Below are positions 28,107 to 37,040 of a stretch of DNA of 64,000 nucleotides, piece after piece (position 1 is the stretch's first letter; the number at the start of each line of letters is the position of its first letter). The notes under the pieces were generated by a model. The model ran no database searches, was not told the DNA's origin, and saw only the letters and a list, made by a program, of their open reading frames with translations. Made by a program: the position numbers and the translations under genes. Origin of the DNA: DAITBA01 sp036824005 (lineage in GTDB: Bacteria > Pseudomonadota > Gammaproteobacteria > Burkholderiales > Rhodocyclaceae); contig DAITBA010000011.1 of the NCBI GenBank assembly GCA_036824005.1, positions 73,438 through 137,437 on the forward strand, in the 5' to 3' direction.

Positions 28107-28694
28107 ATGCGGCAAGCCACTATCACGCGCGATACGCTGGAGACGCAGATTACCGTCAAGATGGTGCTGGACGGATCCGGCCAGTCCAGCCTCTCCTCCG
28201 GTGTAGCCTTCCTCGACCACATGCTGGATCAGGTTGCCCGTCACGGCATGATCGACCTCGCCGTAGAGGCGAAAGGTGACCTGCATATCGACGCGCATCA
28301 CACGGTCGAGGACATCGGCATCACATGCGGGCAGGCGCTGGCGGCGGCGCTGGGCGACAAGAAGGGCATACGCCGCTATGGTCATGCCTACGTGCCGCTG
28401 GATGAGGCGTTGTCGCGCGTGGTCGTCGATTTCTCCGGTCGCCCGGGCCTGGTCTTCAACGTGGAGTTCAGCCGTGCCCGCGTCGGTGATTTCGACGTCG
28501 ATCTGGTGCATGAGTTCTTCCAGGGCTTCGTCAATCACGCTCAAGCGACGTTGCACATCGACAACCTGCGTGGCCAGAACGCCCACCACCAATGCGAAAC
28601 CGTTTTCAAAGCCTTCGGACGGGCACTGCGTATGGCGCTGGAGCTGGACGAACGCGCCCGCGGCACGGTTCCGTCCACCAAGGGCACACTCTGA
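28107..28694 (+). CDS. hisB: HisB, imidazoleglycerol-phosphate dehydratase
   Basis: 195 residues, the monofunctional bacterial HisB without the phosphatase domain. The manganese-binding motifs are present: FLDHMLDQVARHG, DAHHTVEDIG and, near the C-terminus, HHQCETVFKAFGRAL. ATG 28107 begins the conserved region; the frame opens earlier at 28062 without family similarity. No good ribosome site precedes it. The missing histidinol-phosphatase activity must come from another gene outside the window. Confidence 0.96.
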   Translation: MRQATITRDTLETQITVKMVLDGSGQSSLSSGVAFLDHMLDQVARHGMIDLAVEAKGDLHIDAHHTVEDIGITCGQALAAALGDKKGIRRYGHAYVPLDEALSRVVVDFSGRPGLVFNVEFSRARVGDFDVDLVHEFFQGFVNHAQATLHIDNLRGQNAHHQCETVFKAFGRALRMALELDERARGTVPSTKGTL

Positions 28695-28776
28695 GCGTTA
28701 TCGACTGGAACGCGAGCCACGCGAGCTATACCGCCGCTCCGCCTTTCACAGCGCATCCCCGGCAGAAACCGAAATC

Positions 28777-29415
28777 ATGACCTCCGTTGCGATCGTCGAC
28801 TATGGCATGGGCAATCTGCGCTCGGTCGCCAAGGCGATCGAGCATGTTGCGCCGCAGGCCAGCGTGCTCGTCACCTCCGATGCCGACCAGGTTGCGGCGG
28901 CGCAACGGGTGGTCGTCCCCGGACAGGGTGCCATGCCCGATTGCATGCGCGAGCTCGATGCACGCGGGCTGCGCCAGGCCGTGATCCAAGCCTCGCGGGA
29001 CAGACCGTTTCTGGGCATCTGCATCGGCCTGCAAATGCTGTTTGCCCGCAGCGAGGAAGGCGACGTCGCGGGCTTGTCCCTGTTGCCGGGAACGGTCAAG
29101 CGCTTTCCCCATGACGCCATGATCGCGGCCGATGGCAGCCGGCTGAAAGTGCCGCATATGGGCTGGAATGAAGTCGGGCAGGCAAAGCCCCACCCTCTCT
29201 GGCAGGGCATCGCGGACGGCGCGCGGTTCTATTTCGTGCACAGCTACTACGTGGATGCGGGACGGCCGGACCTGGCCGCCGGCGTCACCATGTACGGCGT
29301 CCCCTTTACCAGCGCGGTGGCGCACGCTAATATCTTCGCGGTGCAGTTTCATCCGGAGAAGAGTGCGCAGGCAGGTCTGACCCTGCTGGGCAACTTCATG
29401 CGCTGGAAGCCATGA
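28777..29415 (+). CDS. hisH: HisH, glutaminase subunit of imidazole glycerol phosphate synthase
   Basis: 212 residues of the class I glutamine amidotransferase type. The start VAIVDYGMGNLRSV, the nucleophile in FLGICIGLQMLF, and the His-Glu pair in QFHPEKS near the C-terminus complete the Cys-His-Glu triad. It supplies ammonia to HisF. The open frame runs far upstream through hisB; ATG 28777 gives the family N-terminus. Confidence 0.96.
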   Translation: MTSVAIVDYGMGNLRSVAKAIEHVAPQASVLVTSDADQVAAAQRVVVPGQGAMPDCMRELDARGLRQAVIQASRDRPFLGICIGLQMLFARSEEGDVAGLSLLPGTVKRFPHDAMIAADGSRLKVPHMGWNEVGQAKPHPLWQGIADGARFYFVHSYYVDAGRPDLAAGVTMYGVPFTSAVAHANIFAVQFHPEKSAQAGLTLLGNFMRWKP

Positions 29416-29493
29416 TCGCCCGATTCGCCGCATGACGACTATCCTCATGGCACGACGTCACTGCCATCCGCTATCGCCCCGCCGCTTCCGGCC

Positions 29494-30243
29494 ATGCTGC
29501 TGATACCCGCCATCGACATCAAGGACGCCAAGTGCGTGCGCCTGAAGCAGGGCGACATGGGCGATGTCACCGTGTTTTCGGAGAGGCCGGCGGAAATGGC
29601 CCGGCACTGGATCGAGGAGGGGGCGCGGCGCCTGCACATCGTCGATCTCAACGGCGCCGTGGCCGGCAAGCCGAAGAACGAGGAGGCAATCAAAGCCATC
29701 GTTGCCGAGGTCGGCGATGACATCCCGGTGCAACTCGGCGGCGGCATTCGTGATCTCGATACCATCGAGCGCTACCTGGACGATGGCATCAGCTATGTGA
29801 TCATCGGCACGGCGGCGGTGAAGAATCCCGGCTTCCTTCACGATGCGTGCACCGCGTTTCCAGGGCATATCATCGTCGGGCTCGATGCGCGCGACGGCAA
29901 GGTCGCCACGGACGGCTGGTCGAAGATGACGGGCCACGACGTCGTGGACTTGGCGAGGAAGTTCGAGGACTACGGCGTCGAGGCCGTGATCTACACCGAT
30001 ATCGGCCGCGACGGCATGATGACCGGCGTGAATGTCGAGGCGACGGTGCGGCTTGCCCGCGCGCTGCGCATTCCCGTGATCGCCAGCGGCGGCATCGCCA
30101 GCATGGACGACATCCGTAGCCTGTGCGCTGTTCAGGACGAAGGGATCATGGGTGCGATCACTGGGCGGGCGATCTACGAGGGCAAGCTGGAGTTCAAGCA
30201 TGCCCAGGGCGAAGCGGACAACTACGTGCGGGGCCAGGAGTGA
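29494..30243 (+). CDS. hisA: HisA, ProFAR isomerase
   Basis: 249-residue (beta/alpha)8 barrel. Catalytic Asp8 (LLIPAIDIKDAKCVRL) and the second Asp in IYTDIGRDGMMTG are present, along with the phosphate-binding loops LGGGIRDLDTIE and ASGGIASMDDI. It isomerises ProFAR to PRFAR, the substrate of HisF. 78 bp after hisH and 63 bp before hisF. Confidence 0.97.
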   Translation: MLLIPAIDIKDAKCVRLKQGDMGDVTVFSERPAEMARHWIEEGARRLHIVDLNGAVAGKPKNEEAIKAIVAEVGDDIPVQLGGGIRDLDTIERYLDDGISYVIIGTAAVKNPGFLHDACTAFPGHIIVGLDARDGKVATDGWSKMTGHDVVDLARKFEDYGVEAVIYTDIGRDGMMTGVNVEATVRLARALRIPVIASGGIASMDDIRSLCAVQDEGIMGAITGRAIYEGKLEFKHAQGEADNYVRGQE

Positions 30244-30306
30244 GGGGCGAGGCGTAGCTTTCACGCGCTTGCCGCGACCCACCGCTTTCCTTCCTCCGCT
30301 CACGAC

Positions 30307-31074
30307 ATGCTGGCCAAACGTATCATTCCCTGTCTCGACGTCAATGCCGGGCGTGTGGTCAAGGGTGTCAACTTCGTCGCGCTGCGCGACGCCGGCGATC
30401 CGGTGGAGATTGCCCGACGCTACGACGAACAGGGCGCCGACGAGCTGACCTTTCTCGACATCACCGCCAGCTCCGACGAGCGCGATATCATTCTGCACGT
30501 TGTGGAGCAGGTCGCCGAGCAGGTGTTCATTCCGCTCACGGTGGGCGGCGGCATCCGGGCTGTGGAGGATGTGCGCCGGCTACTCAGCGCCGGCGCTGAC
30601 AAGATCAGCATCAATACTGCCGCGGTGCAGAATCCGGCTCTGGTGGCTGAGGCCAGCGGGCGCGTCGGCTCGCAGTGCATCGTCGTCGCCATCGACGCCA
30701 AACAAGTCGCCGATGGGGGCTCGCCGCGCTGGGAGGTGTTTACCCACGGCGGGCGCAAGCCGACGGGAATCGACGCCGTAGCATGGGCGCGTCGCGTCCA
30801 GGAGCTCGGTGCCGGAGAGATACTGCTGACGAGTATGGATCGTGACGGCACGAAGAACGGTTTCGACATCGCGCTCACGCGGGCAATCGCCGAGGCGGTG
30901 GAAATTCCCGTCATCGCCAGCGGTGGGGTGGGCAACCTCGAGCACCTGGCGCAGGGCATCATCGACGGGCATGCCGACGCCGTGCTGGCGGCGAGTATCT
31001 TTCACTACGGTGAATTTACCGTGCGCGAAGCCAAGGAGTACATGCGTGGGAGGGGTATCGAGGTGCGACTGTGA
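30307..31074 (+). CDS. hisF: HisF, cyclase subunit of imidazole glycerol phosphate synthase
   Basis: 255-residue barrel homologous to HisA. Catalytic Asp11 lies in IIPCLDVNAGRVVKG and the second Asp in LLTSMDRDGTKNG. It makes imidazole glycerol phosphate and AICAR from PRFAR and ammonia supplied by HisH. Its stop codon overlaps a GTG in the hisI frame. Confidence 0.97.
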   Translation: MLAKRIIPCLDVNAGRVVKGVNFVALRDAGDPVEIARRYDEQGADELTFLDITASSDERDIILHVVEQVAEQVFIPLTVGGGIRAVEDVRRLLSAGADKISINTAAVQNPALVAEASGRVGSQCIVVAIDAKQVADGGSPRWEVFTHGGRKPTGIDAVAWARRVQELGAGEILLTSMDRDGTKNGFDIALTRAIAEAVEIPVIASGGVGNLEHLAQGIIDGHADAVLAASIFHYGEFTVREAKEYMRGRGIEVRL

Positions 31075-31091
31075 GCGAGAGGGGCGGGCAC

Positions 31092-31475
31092 ATGAGCTGG
31101 CTCGATGAGGTGCGCTGGGACGACAATGGGCTGGTGCCGGCGGTAGTGCAGGAGGCGGGCAGCAACGACCTGCTGATGGTGGCGTGGATGAATCGAGAGG
31201 CGCTGGAGCGTACTGCGCGCATCGGCGAAGCCGTATACTGGTCGCGTTCGCGGCGCAAGCTCTGGCACAAGGGCGAGGAGTCGGGTCACGTGCAGAAGGT
31301 GCGCGAGATTCGCCTCGACTGTGACAATGACGTTGTGCTGCTGAAGGTGGAGCAGCACGGCGGCATCGCCTGTCACACAGGCCGCCACAGTTGCTTCTTC
31401 CAGAAACTGCTGGAGAACGATCGCTGGGAAGCCGTAGAACAGGTCTTGAAAGACCCAGGAGAGATATACAAATGA
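31092..31475 (+). CDS. hisI: HisI, phosphoribosyl-AMP cyclohydrolase
   Basis: 127 residues from ATG 31092, preferred because GAGAGGGG ends 7 nt upstream; a GTG at 31071 overlapping hisF is the alternative. Zinc and magnesium motifs are visible: LMVAWMNREAL, YWSRSRRKLWHKGEESGH, DCDNDVVLL and CHTGRHSCFF. It opens the adenine ring of PR-AMP. HisI and HisE are separate proteins here. Overlaps hisE by 4 nt. Confidence 0.96.
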   Translation: MSWLDEVRWDDNGLVPAVVQEAGSNDLLMVAWMNREALERTARIGEAVYWSRSRRKLWHKGEESGHVQKVREIRLDCDNDVVLLKVEQHGGIACHTGRHSCFFQKLLENDRWEAVEQVLKDPGEIYK

Positions 31476-31831
31476 TCGACGACCGTAGCGGAATCCTCCA
31501 GCGCGTCTCGGACACGCTGGCCGAGCGGAGGGAGGCCGACCCCAACAGCAGCTATGTCGCATCGCTCTATGCCAAGGGCCTGGACGCGATCCTGAAAAAG
31601 GTCGCCGAGGAGTCGGCGGAAGTTCTGATGGCGGCGAAGGACGGCGACCGCCTTCACATCGTCTGGGAAGTCACGGATCTGTGGTTCCACAGCCTGATCC
31701 TCATGACGCACTTCGGCCTAAGCGTCGATGACATCCTCGTGGAACTTCGCCGGCGTGAAGGCATTTCGGGCATCGACGAGAAGCGCGCGCGGATGGCCGA
31801 TGCCGTGGAGTCCACACGCTCCGGGGAGTAG
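31472..31831 (+). CDS. hisE: HisE, phosphoribosyl-ATP pyrophosphatase
   Basis: 119 residues of the MazG-like fold. The metal site residues lie in KKVAEESAEVLMAAKDGD and the following WEVTDLWFH helix. Hydrolyses PR-ATP to PR-AMP, the second step of histidine synthesis. Starts at the ATGA overlap with hisI; the frame opens earlier but without similarity. Its C-terminal tail extends about 25 residues past the usual end. Confidence 0.95.
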   Translation: MIDDRSGILQRVSDTLAERREADPNSSYVASLYAKGLDAILKKVAEESAEVLMAAKDGDRLHIVWEVTDLWFHSLILMTHFGLSVDDILVELRRREGISGIDEKRARMADAVESTRSGE

Positions 31832-31908
31832 CAGCCGAGGCAGGCACGTTGCCCTGGCGGCTCGCCGAAACCACCGCCGGGCCAGCCAGGTATACGAGCG
31901 ACACGACC

Positions 31909-32268
31909 ATGGAAAACTGTATTTTCTGCAAGATCGTTCGGGGCGAGATCCCCAGCCGCAAGGTCTACGAAGACGACGATGTGCTGGCGTTCCACGACAT
32001 CCAGCCGCAGGCGCCGGTGCATGTGCTAGTCGTTCCGAAGGTCCATATTGCGTCGCTCTACGAAGCGGACATGAGCCATCAGGCGGTACTGGGGAAGATG
32101 CTGGCGCTGTCGGGGCGGCTGGCCAGCGAGCAGGGGGCAAGCGACGGCTTCCGCACCATCATTAACACCGGCCGGGTCGGCGGACAGGAGGTGTATCATC
32201 TTCACATGCACGTCTTTGGCGGGCCCGAGCCACTCGGGCGGATGCTGTCAAAGCGGGTCACGCCATAG
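31909..32268 (+). CDS. hinT: HinT-type HIT family nucleotide hydrolase
   Basis: 119 residues. Zinc-binding-like ENCIFCKIVRGEIPS at the start and the histidine triad in VYHLHMHVFGG define the HINT branch (purine nucleoside phosphoramidase). Found after hisE and before tatA in many betaproteobacteria. Starts at ATG 31909; ends 9 nt before tatA, so the two may share a transcript. Confidence 0.95.
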   Translation: MENCIFCKIVRGEIPSRKVYEDDDVLAFHDIQPQAPVHVLVVPKVHIASLYEADMSHQAVLGKMLALSGRLASEQGASDGFRTIINTGRVGGQEVYHLHMHVFGGPEPLGRMLSKRVTP

Positions 32269-32277
32269 GAGAAGGCA

Positions 32278-32505
32278 ATGGGATCGTTCAGTATCTGGCA
32301 CTGGTTGGTCGTTTTGGTCATTATTCTTTTGGTATTTGGCACGAAGAAGCTGCGCAACATCGGCTCGGACTTGGGCGGTGCCGTGAAGGGGTTCAAGGAG
32401 GGCATGCGCGAGGGTGAGCGCCCTGGCGAGGGCAGTGCGCCACCCCAGATCTCCGGTGGCCAGACCATCGAAGGTGAGATCAAGGAGAAGACCAAGAGCT
32501 CCTGA
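32278..32505 (+). CDS. tatA: TatA, twin-arginine translocase pore subunit
   Basis: 75 residues: one N-terminal membrane helix (SIWHWLVVLVIILLVFG), the FGTKKLRNIGSDLG hinge and amphipathic helix, and a polar acidic tail. Forms the variable-size pore for folded proteins. First gene of tatABC; AGGAGAAGGCA precedes the ATG. Confidence 0.96.
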   Translation: MGSFSIWHWLVVLVIILLVFGTKKLRNIGSDLGGAVKGFKEGMREGERPGEGSAPPQISGGQTIEGEIKEKTKSS

Positions 32506-32572
32506 GCAGGGCGCGATGTTCTGACGCGCGTATCGCCACGCCCACCTCCCGGCCTCGCGTTTCCTACCAGCA

Positions 32573-33001
32573 ATGTTCGACATCGGTTTCTCCGAGTTGA
32601 TGGTGATCGCCCTGGTGGCGCTGATCGTCATCGGGCCGGAACGTCTGCCCAAGGTTGCCCGCACGGCCGGACACCTTCTTGGGCGCCTGCAGCGCTACGT
32701 CAATGACGTCAAGGCGGATATCAATCGCGAAATGCAACTCGAGGATTTGCGCAAACTGCAGCAGCAGGTGGAGCAGTCGGCGCGTGAGGTGGAGACGTCC
32801 GTCCATAAGGAAGTCACGTCCGTCGAGGATTCCCTGAACAAGGCAGCGGCCGCGTTTTCTGCGCCCGGACTTGTGCCCGCCGGCGCGGATGCTGGGGCAC
32901 CGTCGGAGGTGCCGGAAGGCTCGCTACCTGCCGCAGCGAAGGAATCGCCCCAGATGGAGTTGGGGCTTGCGTCGGGTTCGCCCGCCGACAAGGCCGGCTG
33001 A
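32573..33001 (+). CDS. tatB: TatB, twin-arginine translocase receptor subunit
   Basis: 142 residues: FDIGFSELMVIALVALIVIGPERLPKVAR is split between membrane helix and hinge, with Glu8 and the GPERLP motif that separates TatB from TatA. A long amphipathic helix and a Pro/Ala-rich tail follow. Forms the signal-peptide receptor with TatC. Confidence 0.95.
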   Translation: MFDIGFSELMVIALVALIVIGPERLPKVARTAGHLLGRLQRYVNDVKADINREMQLEDLRKLQQQVEQSAREVETSVHKEVTSVEDSLNKAAAAFSAPGLVPAGADAGAPSEVPEGSLPAAAKESPQMELGLASGSPADKAG

Positions 33002-33013
33002 TCGCCGCACGCG

Positions 33014-33850
33014 ATGGCCGAGCAACAGGAAACCTTCATCTCGCATCTGGTCGAGTTGCGCGACCGGCTATTGCGTTGCATCGTCGCGATTCTGGTGGTC
33101 TTTCTCGTGCTCTGGTTCTGGCCGGGGCTTTCCGCGGTGTACGATCTTCTGGCCAAGCCGATGATCGATACCCTGCCCGAAGGCACGCGTATGATCGCCA
33201 CCGGCGTGGTCACGCCGTTTCTGGTACCGCTCAAGGTTGGCTTGATGACGGCTTTCGTGATTGCCCTGCCGTACGTGCTCTATCAGGTGTGGGCGTTCGT
33301 GGCGCCGGGCCTGTACGCACACGAAAAGCGGCTGGCATTGCCGGTCGTCATCGGCAGCACGCTGCTGTTCCTGGCCGGCATGGCGTACTGCTACTTCATT
33401 GTCTTCCGCTGGGTGTTCAGATTCATCGCCGAGTTCGCGCCCAAGAGCATTACACCGGCTCCGGACATCGAGGCCTATCTCAGCTTTGTGCTGACCATGT
33501 TCGTGGCATTCGGCGTGACCTTCGAAGTGCCGCTGGCTCAGGTAGTGCTGGTGCGCACCGGTGCGGTCACAGTGGATAAGCTCAAGGAGGTGCGCCCGTA
33601 TGTCATCGTCGGCGCCTTCGTCGTCGCCGCCATCGTCACGCCGCCGGATGTCGTGTCACAGCTTTTGCTGGCGATACCGATGTGCGTGCTATACGAGTTT
33701 GGAATCATCCTTGCCCGCGTGGCCGACAAGCTCGTCCCCAAGGCGCGCGAACAAACCGGGACGTCCGACTACATCCCGCTTACCGCGCCGGAGATGGACG
33801 CGGAGTTGGACAAGGCCGAAGCAGAGCACAAAAAGAACCTGGAAAGCTGA
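33014..33850 (+). CDS. tatC: TatC, twin-arginine translocase core subunit
   Basis: 278 residues with six membrane segments and the TatC start FISHLVELRDRLLRC that binds the twin-arginine motif. The periplasmic and third-helix motifs (VWAFVAPGLYAHEKR, FGVTFEVPL) are conserved. The C-terminal 30 residues are charged and longer than in E. coli. Converges with the protease gene downstream. Confidence 0.96.
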   Translation: MAEQQETFISHLVELRDRLLRCIVAILVVFLVLWFWPGLSAVYDLLAKPMIDTLPEGTRMIATGVVTPFLVPLKVGLMTAFVIALPYVLYQVWAFVAPGLYAHEKRLALPVVIGSTLLFLAGMAYCYFIVFRWVFRFIAEFAPKSITPAPDIEAYLSFVLTMFVAFGVTFEVPLAQVVLVRTGAVTVDKLKEVRPYVIVGAFVVAAIVTPPDVVSQLLLAIPMCVLYEFGIILARVADKLVPKAREQTGTSDYIPLTAPEMDAELDKAEAEHKKNLES

Positions 33851-33891
33851 ACCGGGCCGCGCGCCGATCACCGGTTCGGTGATGCAGGCGG

Positions 33892-35067
33892 TCAGCGATC
33901 GTTGCGCGCCAGCTTCGGCCGCTTGCCGATTTCCACGGGAATGTCCAGGCGCTCCTTGCCGCGAATGACGTTCAGTTTGGCCTTCTGCCCCGGCGGCAGC
34001 GCCGCGATGGTGTCGATGAGCGCGCGTTCGTCGCGCACCGGCTTGCCTTCCACGGACACGAGGATGTCGCCGATCTTTACGCCGGCGCGGTTCGCCGGCC
34101 CGCTGGGTTCCACGTAGGCGATCACTACGCCTTCGGTCGTCGGTAGGTTGAACGAATCCGCCAACTCCGGCGTTATCTCCTGCGGCCCAACGCCGATCCA
34201 GCCGCGGGTGACGTTGCCGGTGCGGATGATCTGCTCCATGATGTTCTTGGCCAACGATACGGGAATCGCGAAGCCGATGCCGAGCGAACCGCCGCTTTGG
34301 GAATAGATGGCCGTGTTGATGCCGATGAGATTGCCGTTGCTGTCCACCAGCGCGCCGCCGGAGTTGCCCGGATTGATCGCGGCATCGGTCTGGATGAAGT
34401 TCTCGAAGGTGTTGATGCCCAGGTGCGTGCGGCCCAACGCGCTGACGATGCCCATGGTGACGGTCTGGCCGACGCCGAATGGATTGCCGATGGCCAGGAC
34501 GACATCGCCCACCCGGAGGCCATCGGTAGAGGCGAAGGTAATTGACGGCAATTTGCCGCCTGAATCGATGCGTAGGACCGCCAGATCCGATTCCGGATCG
34601 CTGCCGACGGCGCTCGCCTTGAATTTGCGGCCATCGTTGAGTGCGACCTCAATCTCGTCCGCCGCCTCGACGACATGGTTGTTGGTGAGAATATAGCCGT
34701 CGGCGCTGATGATCACTCCGCTGCCCAGTCCGGAGGAGCGCTGGCGCTGGTTGGGTAGACGGTCGCCGAAGAAGTGGCGGAATACCGGGTCATCGAACAG
34801 CGGATGGCGCGGTACCTTCATCTCCTTGGAAGTGAAGATGTGCACCACCGCCGGCAGTGCCTTGCGCGCGGCATCGGAATAGGAGAGCACCTTGCGCGGG
34901 TCGCCGGCCGCGGGCGCGGCGGCTGGTGGCGCGACCTCCTGCAGGGCGACGACATTCGGCGTGGCCGGCGTCCGGTTCAACCATTCCGGTTTCAAGGTGG
35001 AAACGACGAACAGCGCCGCGACGCTCACGGTCACGGCCTGGGCGAAAATCAGCCACAGCCGGCGCAT
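33892..35067 (-). CDS. DegS/DegQ-type membrane-anchored serine protease (HtrA family)
   Basis: 391 residues. A single N-terminal membrane helix (residues 5-23) without an obvious cleavage site, a trypsin-like domain with the triad His131 (TNNHVV), Asp161 (ESDLAVL) and Ser236 (GNSGGAL), and one PDZ domain (about 285-375). One PDZ domain and an anchor point to a DegS-type protein rather than the two-PDZ DegP. It would act in the periplasm in envelope stress or quality control. Divergent from the Nif3 gene, 57 bp between starts; in the betaproteobacteria I know it regularly sits here. Confidence 0.92.
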   Translation of the reverse strand: MRRLWLIFAQAVTVSVAALFVVSTLKPEWLNRTPATPNVVALQEVAPPAAAPAAGDPRKVLSYSDAARKALPAVVHIFTSKEMKVPRHPLFDDPVFRHFFGDRLPNQRQRSSGLGSGVIISADGYILTNNHVVEAADEIEVALNDGRKFKASAVGSDPESDLAVLRIDSGGKLPSITFASTDGLRVGDVVLAIGNPFGVGQTVTMGIVSALGRTHLGINTFENFIQTDAAINPGNSGGALVDSNGNLIGINTAIYSQSGGSLGIGFAIPVSLAKNIMEQIIRTGNVTRGWIGVGPQEITPELADSFNLPTTEGVVIAYVEPSGPANRAGVKIGDILVSVEGKPVRDERALIDTIAALPPGQKAKLNVIRGKERLDIPVEIGKRPKLARNDR

Positions 35068-35124
35068 AATGGTAAGAGGTGTTAAGGGAAGTAGGTCGGA
35101 TAGTTATGGCAAAGGTGGGAACCC

Positions 35125-35871
35125 ATGCGGCGCGCTGAGCTTCGCGACTACCTGGATCGGCTGCTGGAAGTGACGCGCTTCAGGGATTATTGCCCAAACG
35201 GCTTGCAAGTGGAAGGGCGCGATACCATCGAGCGCATCGTCACCGGCGTCAGCGCCAGTCAGGCGCTGCTCGATTTTGCGATCAGTTGTCATGCCGACGC
35301 CATCATCGTACATCACGGCTGGTTCTGGCGCAGCGACGATGCCCGTGTGACAGGGGTGCGCAAGACACGGCTGGCGACACTGCTGAGTCATGACATTAGC
35401 CTGTTCGCGTTTCATCTGCCGCTGGACTGCCACCCCGAACTAGGGAACAACGCACAACTGGCCAAGCATGCCGGTTGGCTCGCCGACGGCCGATTTGCCG
35501 AACAGGATGTCGGGTTTCTCGGTCGGCCGGAGACGCCCGGCAACGCCGGTTCGGTGGCTGCGGGCTTAGCGCGCGTGCTCGGACGCGAGCCGATGCTGAT
35601 CGGCGATGCCGATCGTCCCGTGCACCGCCTCGCCTGGTGTTCGGGCGCTGCCCAAGGTTACTTTGAGCAGGCCATCTCCGCCGGTGCGGACCTCTATGTG
35701 AGTGGCGAGATCTCCGAACAGACGGTGCATCTGGCGCGCGAGTCCGGCGTGCCCTACCTGGCCGCCGGACACCATGCTACCGAGCGCTACGGCGTCCGGG
35801 CCGTGGGCAAGCACCTGGCGCAGGCGTTCGCGCTCGAGTGCCGGTTCGCTGATATCGACAATCCGGTATGA
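35125..35871 (+). CDS. Nif3-like dinuclear metal-centre hexameric protein (YbgI/DUF34)
   Basis: 248 residues. The NGLQVEG start motif, the metal ligands in AIIVHHGWFWR and the C-terminal YLAAGHHATERYGVRAVGKHL match the DUF34/NIF3 family, which forms toroidal hexamers with two metals per subunit. The molecular function remains unsettled in the family (links to GTP cyclohydrolase I and to cofactor repair have been proposed). Complete gene. After it the usual petABC genes of many betaproteobacteria do not follow. Confidence 0.92.
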   Translation: MRRAELRDYLDRLLEVTRFRDYCPNGLQVEGRDTIERIVTGVSASQALLDFAISCHADAIIVHHGWFWRSDDARVTGVRKTRLATLLSHDISLFAFHLPLDCHPELGNNAQLAKHAGWLADGRFAEQDVGFLGRPETPGNAGSVAAGLARVLGREPMLIGDADRPVHRLAWCSGAAQGYFEQAISAGADLYVSGEISEQTVHLARESGVPYLAAGHHATERYGVRAVGKHLAQAFALECRFADIDNPV

Positions 35872-35909
35872 GCGGGCACGGGCTGGTCGGATGTCGAATA
35901 TTTCATGGT

Positions 35910-35938
35910 TTGACAATGTGCCTCGGTGGAATTACGAT
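35910..35938 (+). promoter_or_regulatory. Putative sigma-70 promoter upstream of the aromatic cluster
   Basis: TTGACA at 35910-35915 is a perfect -35, and TACGAT at 35933-35938 is a fair -10 with 17 bp between them. It sits 69 bp upstream of the start of the metallo-beta-lactamase-fold gene, in an AT-richer patch, and would transcribe the genes up to 41103. Confidence 0.55.
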
Positions 35939-36007
35939 TTAGACAATGAGTTCACCAAAGCGTAATTCAGTGTCCGATTTCGCATTGTTTTTCGGGGCCG
36001 GAATTCC

Positions 36008-36967
36008 ATGAGCAAAGTATTCGCATCCCAAGCCGACCTTAAGGACAAGAAGGTCAGCTTCGAGTGCCTGTCCGAAAACGCCTATGCCTACACCGCGGAG
36101 GGTGACCCCAACACCGGAGTCATCATCGGCGACGACGCCGTGATGGTCGTCGATACCCAAGCGACGCCGGTCATGGCCCAGGACGTCATCCACCGAATTC
36201 GCGAAGTGACCGACAAGCCAATACGCTACGTGGTGATGTCGCATTACCACGCGGTGCGCGTCATGGGGGCGTCGGCCTACCAGGCGGAGCACATCATCGC
36301 CAGCCAGGACACCTACGATCTCATCGTCGAGCGAGGCGAGGCAGACTTTAGGTCGGAGGTGGAACGGTTTCCGCGCTTGTTCCGCGCCGTCGATTCGGTG
36401 CCCGGACTGACATGGCCGACCCTGAGCTTTCGGGGGGAAATGAAGCTCTGGCTGGGCAAGTTAGAGGTGCGCATCATGCAACTGGGCCGTGGCCATACGA
36501 AGGGTGATACCGTGGTCTGGCTGCCCCAGCAGAGGATCCTGTATTCCGGCGACCTCGTGGAATACGGCGCGACACCATACACGGGCGATGCCTATCTGAC
36601 GGACTGGCCGGCGACGCTCGATGCCATCGCCGCGCTTGGTCCGGAGAAGCTCGTTCCCGGGCGCGGTGCCGCGCTGCAGACCAAGGAGCAGGTGCAGGCC
36701 GGCCTGCAGGGCACACGCGAGTTCGTCACCGCGCTGTTCGCGTCGGTCAGGCAGGGCGCGAAGGCCGGCAAGCCGCTCAAGCAGGTCTACCGCGAAACCT
36801 ACGCCGCGCTCAAGCCGCGTTTCGGCCATTGGGTCATCTTCGATCATTGCCTACCGTTCGATGTCAGCCGTGCCTATGACGAGGCCACGTGCTGGCCCGA
36901 CCCGCGCATCTGGACTGCCCAGCGCGACAAGGAGATGTGGCAGGCGCTCGAAGACGTGCCAGCATGA
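36008..36967 (+). CDS. Metallo-beta-lactamase-fold protein with altered metal motif
   Basis: 319 residues of the MBL fold. The motif that normally reads HxHxDH is HYHAVR here (His79, His81, Val83, Arg84), so the Asp and third His of the second metal site are missing. Later ligands remain: His in GRGHTKGD and Asp in YSGDLVEYG. At most one metal site seems possible. The family turns up near aromatic-degradation genes in betaproteobacteria, as I recall, and here it precedes a monooxygenase by 73 bp on the same strand. A hydrolytic or thioesterase role in the pathway is speculation. Confidence 0.85.
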   Translation: MSKVFASQADLKDKKVSFECLSENAYAYTAEGDPNTGVIIGDDAVMVVDTQATPVMAQDVIHRIREVTDKPIRYVVMSHYHAVRVMGASAYQAEHIIASQDTYDLIVERGEADFRSEVERFPRLFRAVDSVPGLTWPTLSFRGEMKLWLGKLEVRIMQLGRGHTKGDTVVWLPQQRILYSGDLVEYGATPYTGDAYLTDWPATLDAIAALGPEKLVPGRGAALQTKEQVQAGLQGTREFVTALFASVRQGAKAGKPLKQVYRETYAALKPRFGHWVIFDHCLPFDVSRAYDEATCWPDPRIWTAQRDKEMWQALEDVPA

Positions 36968-37040
36968 CCGCGTCCGCGCGCGATCCTGCAAATGCTGTGC
37001 GTGCGTACCGGCTGACGCACCGACCCGACAGCCGCAGGCC

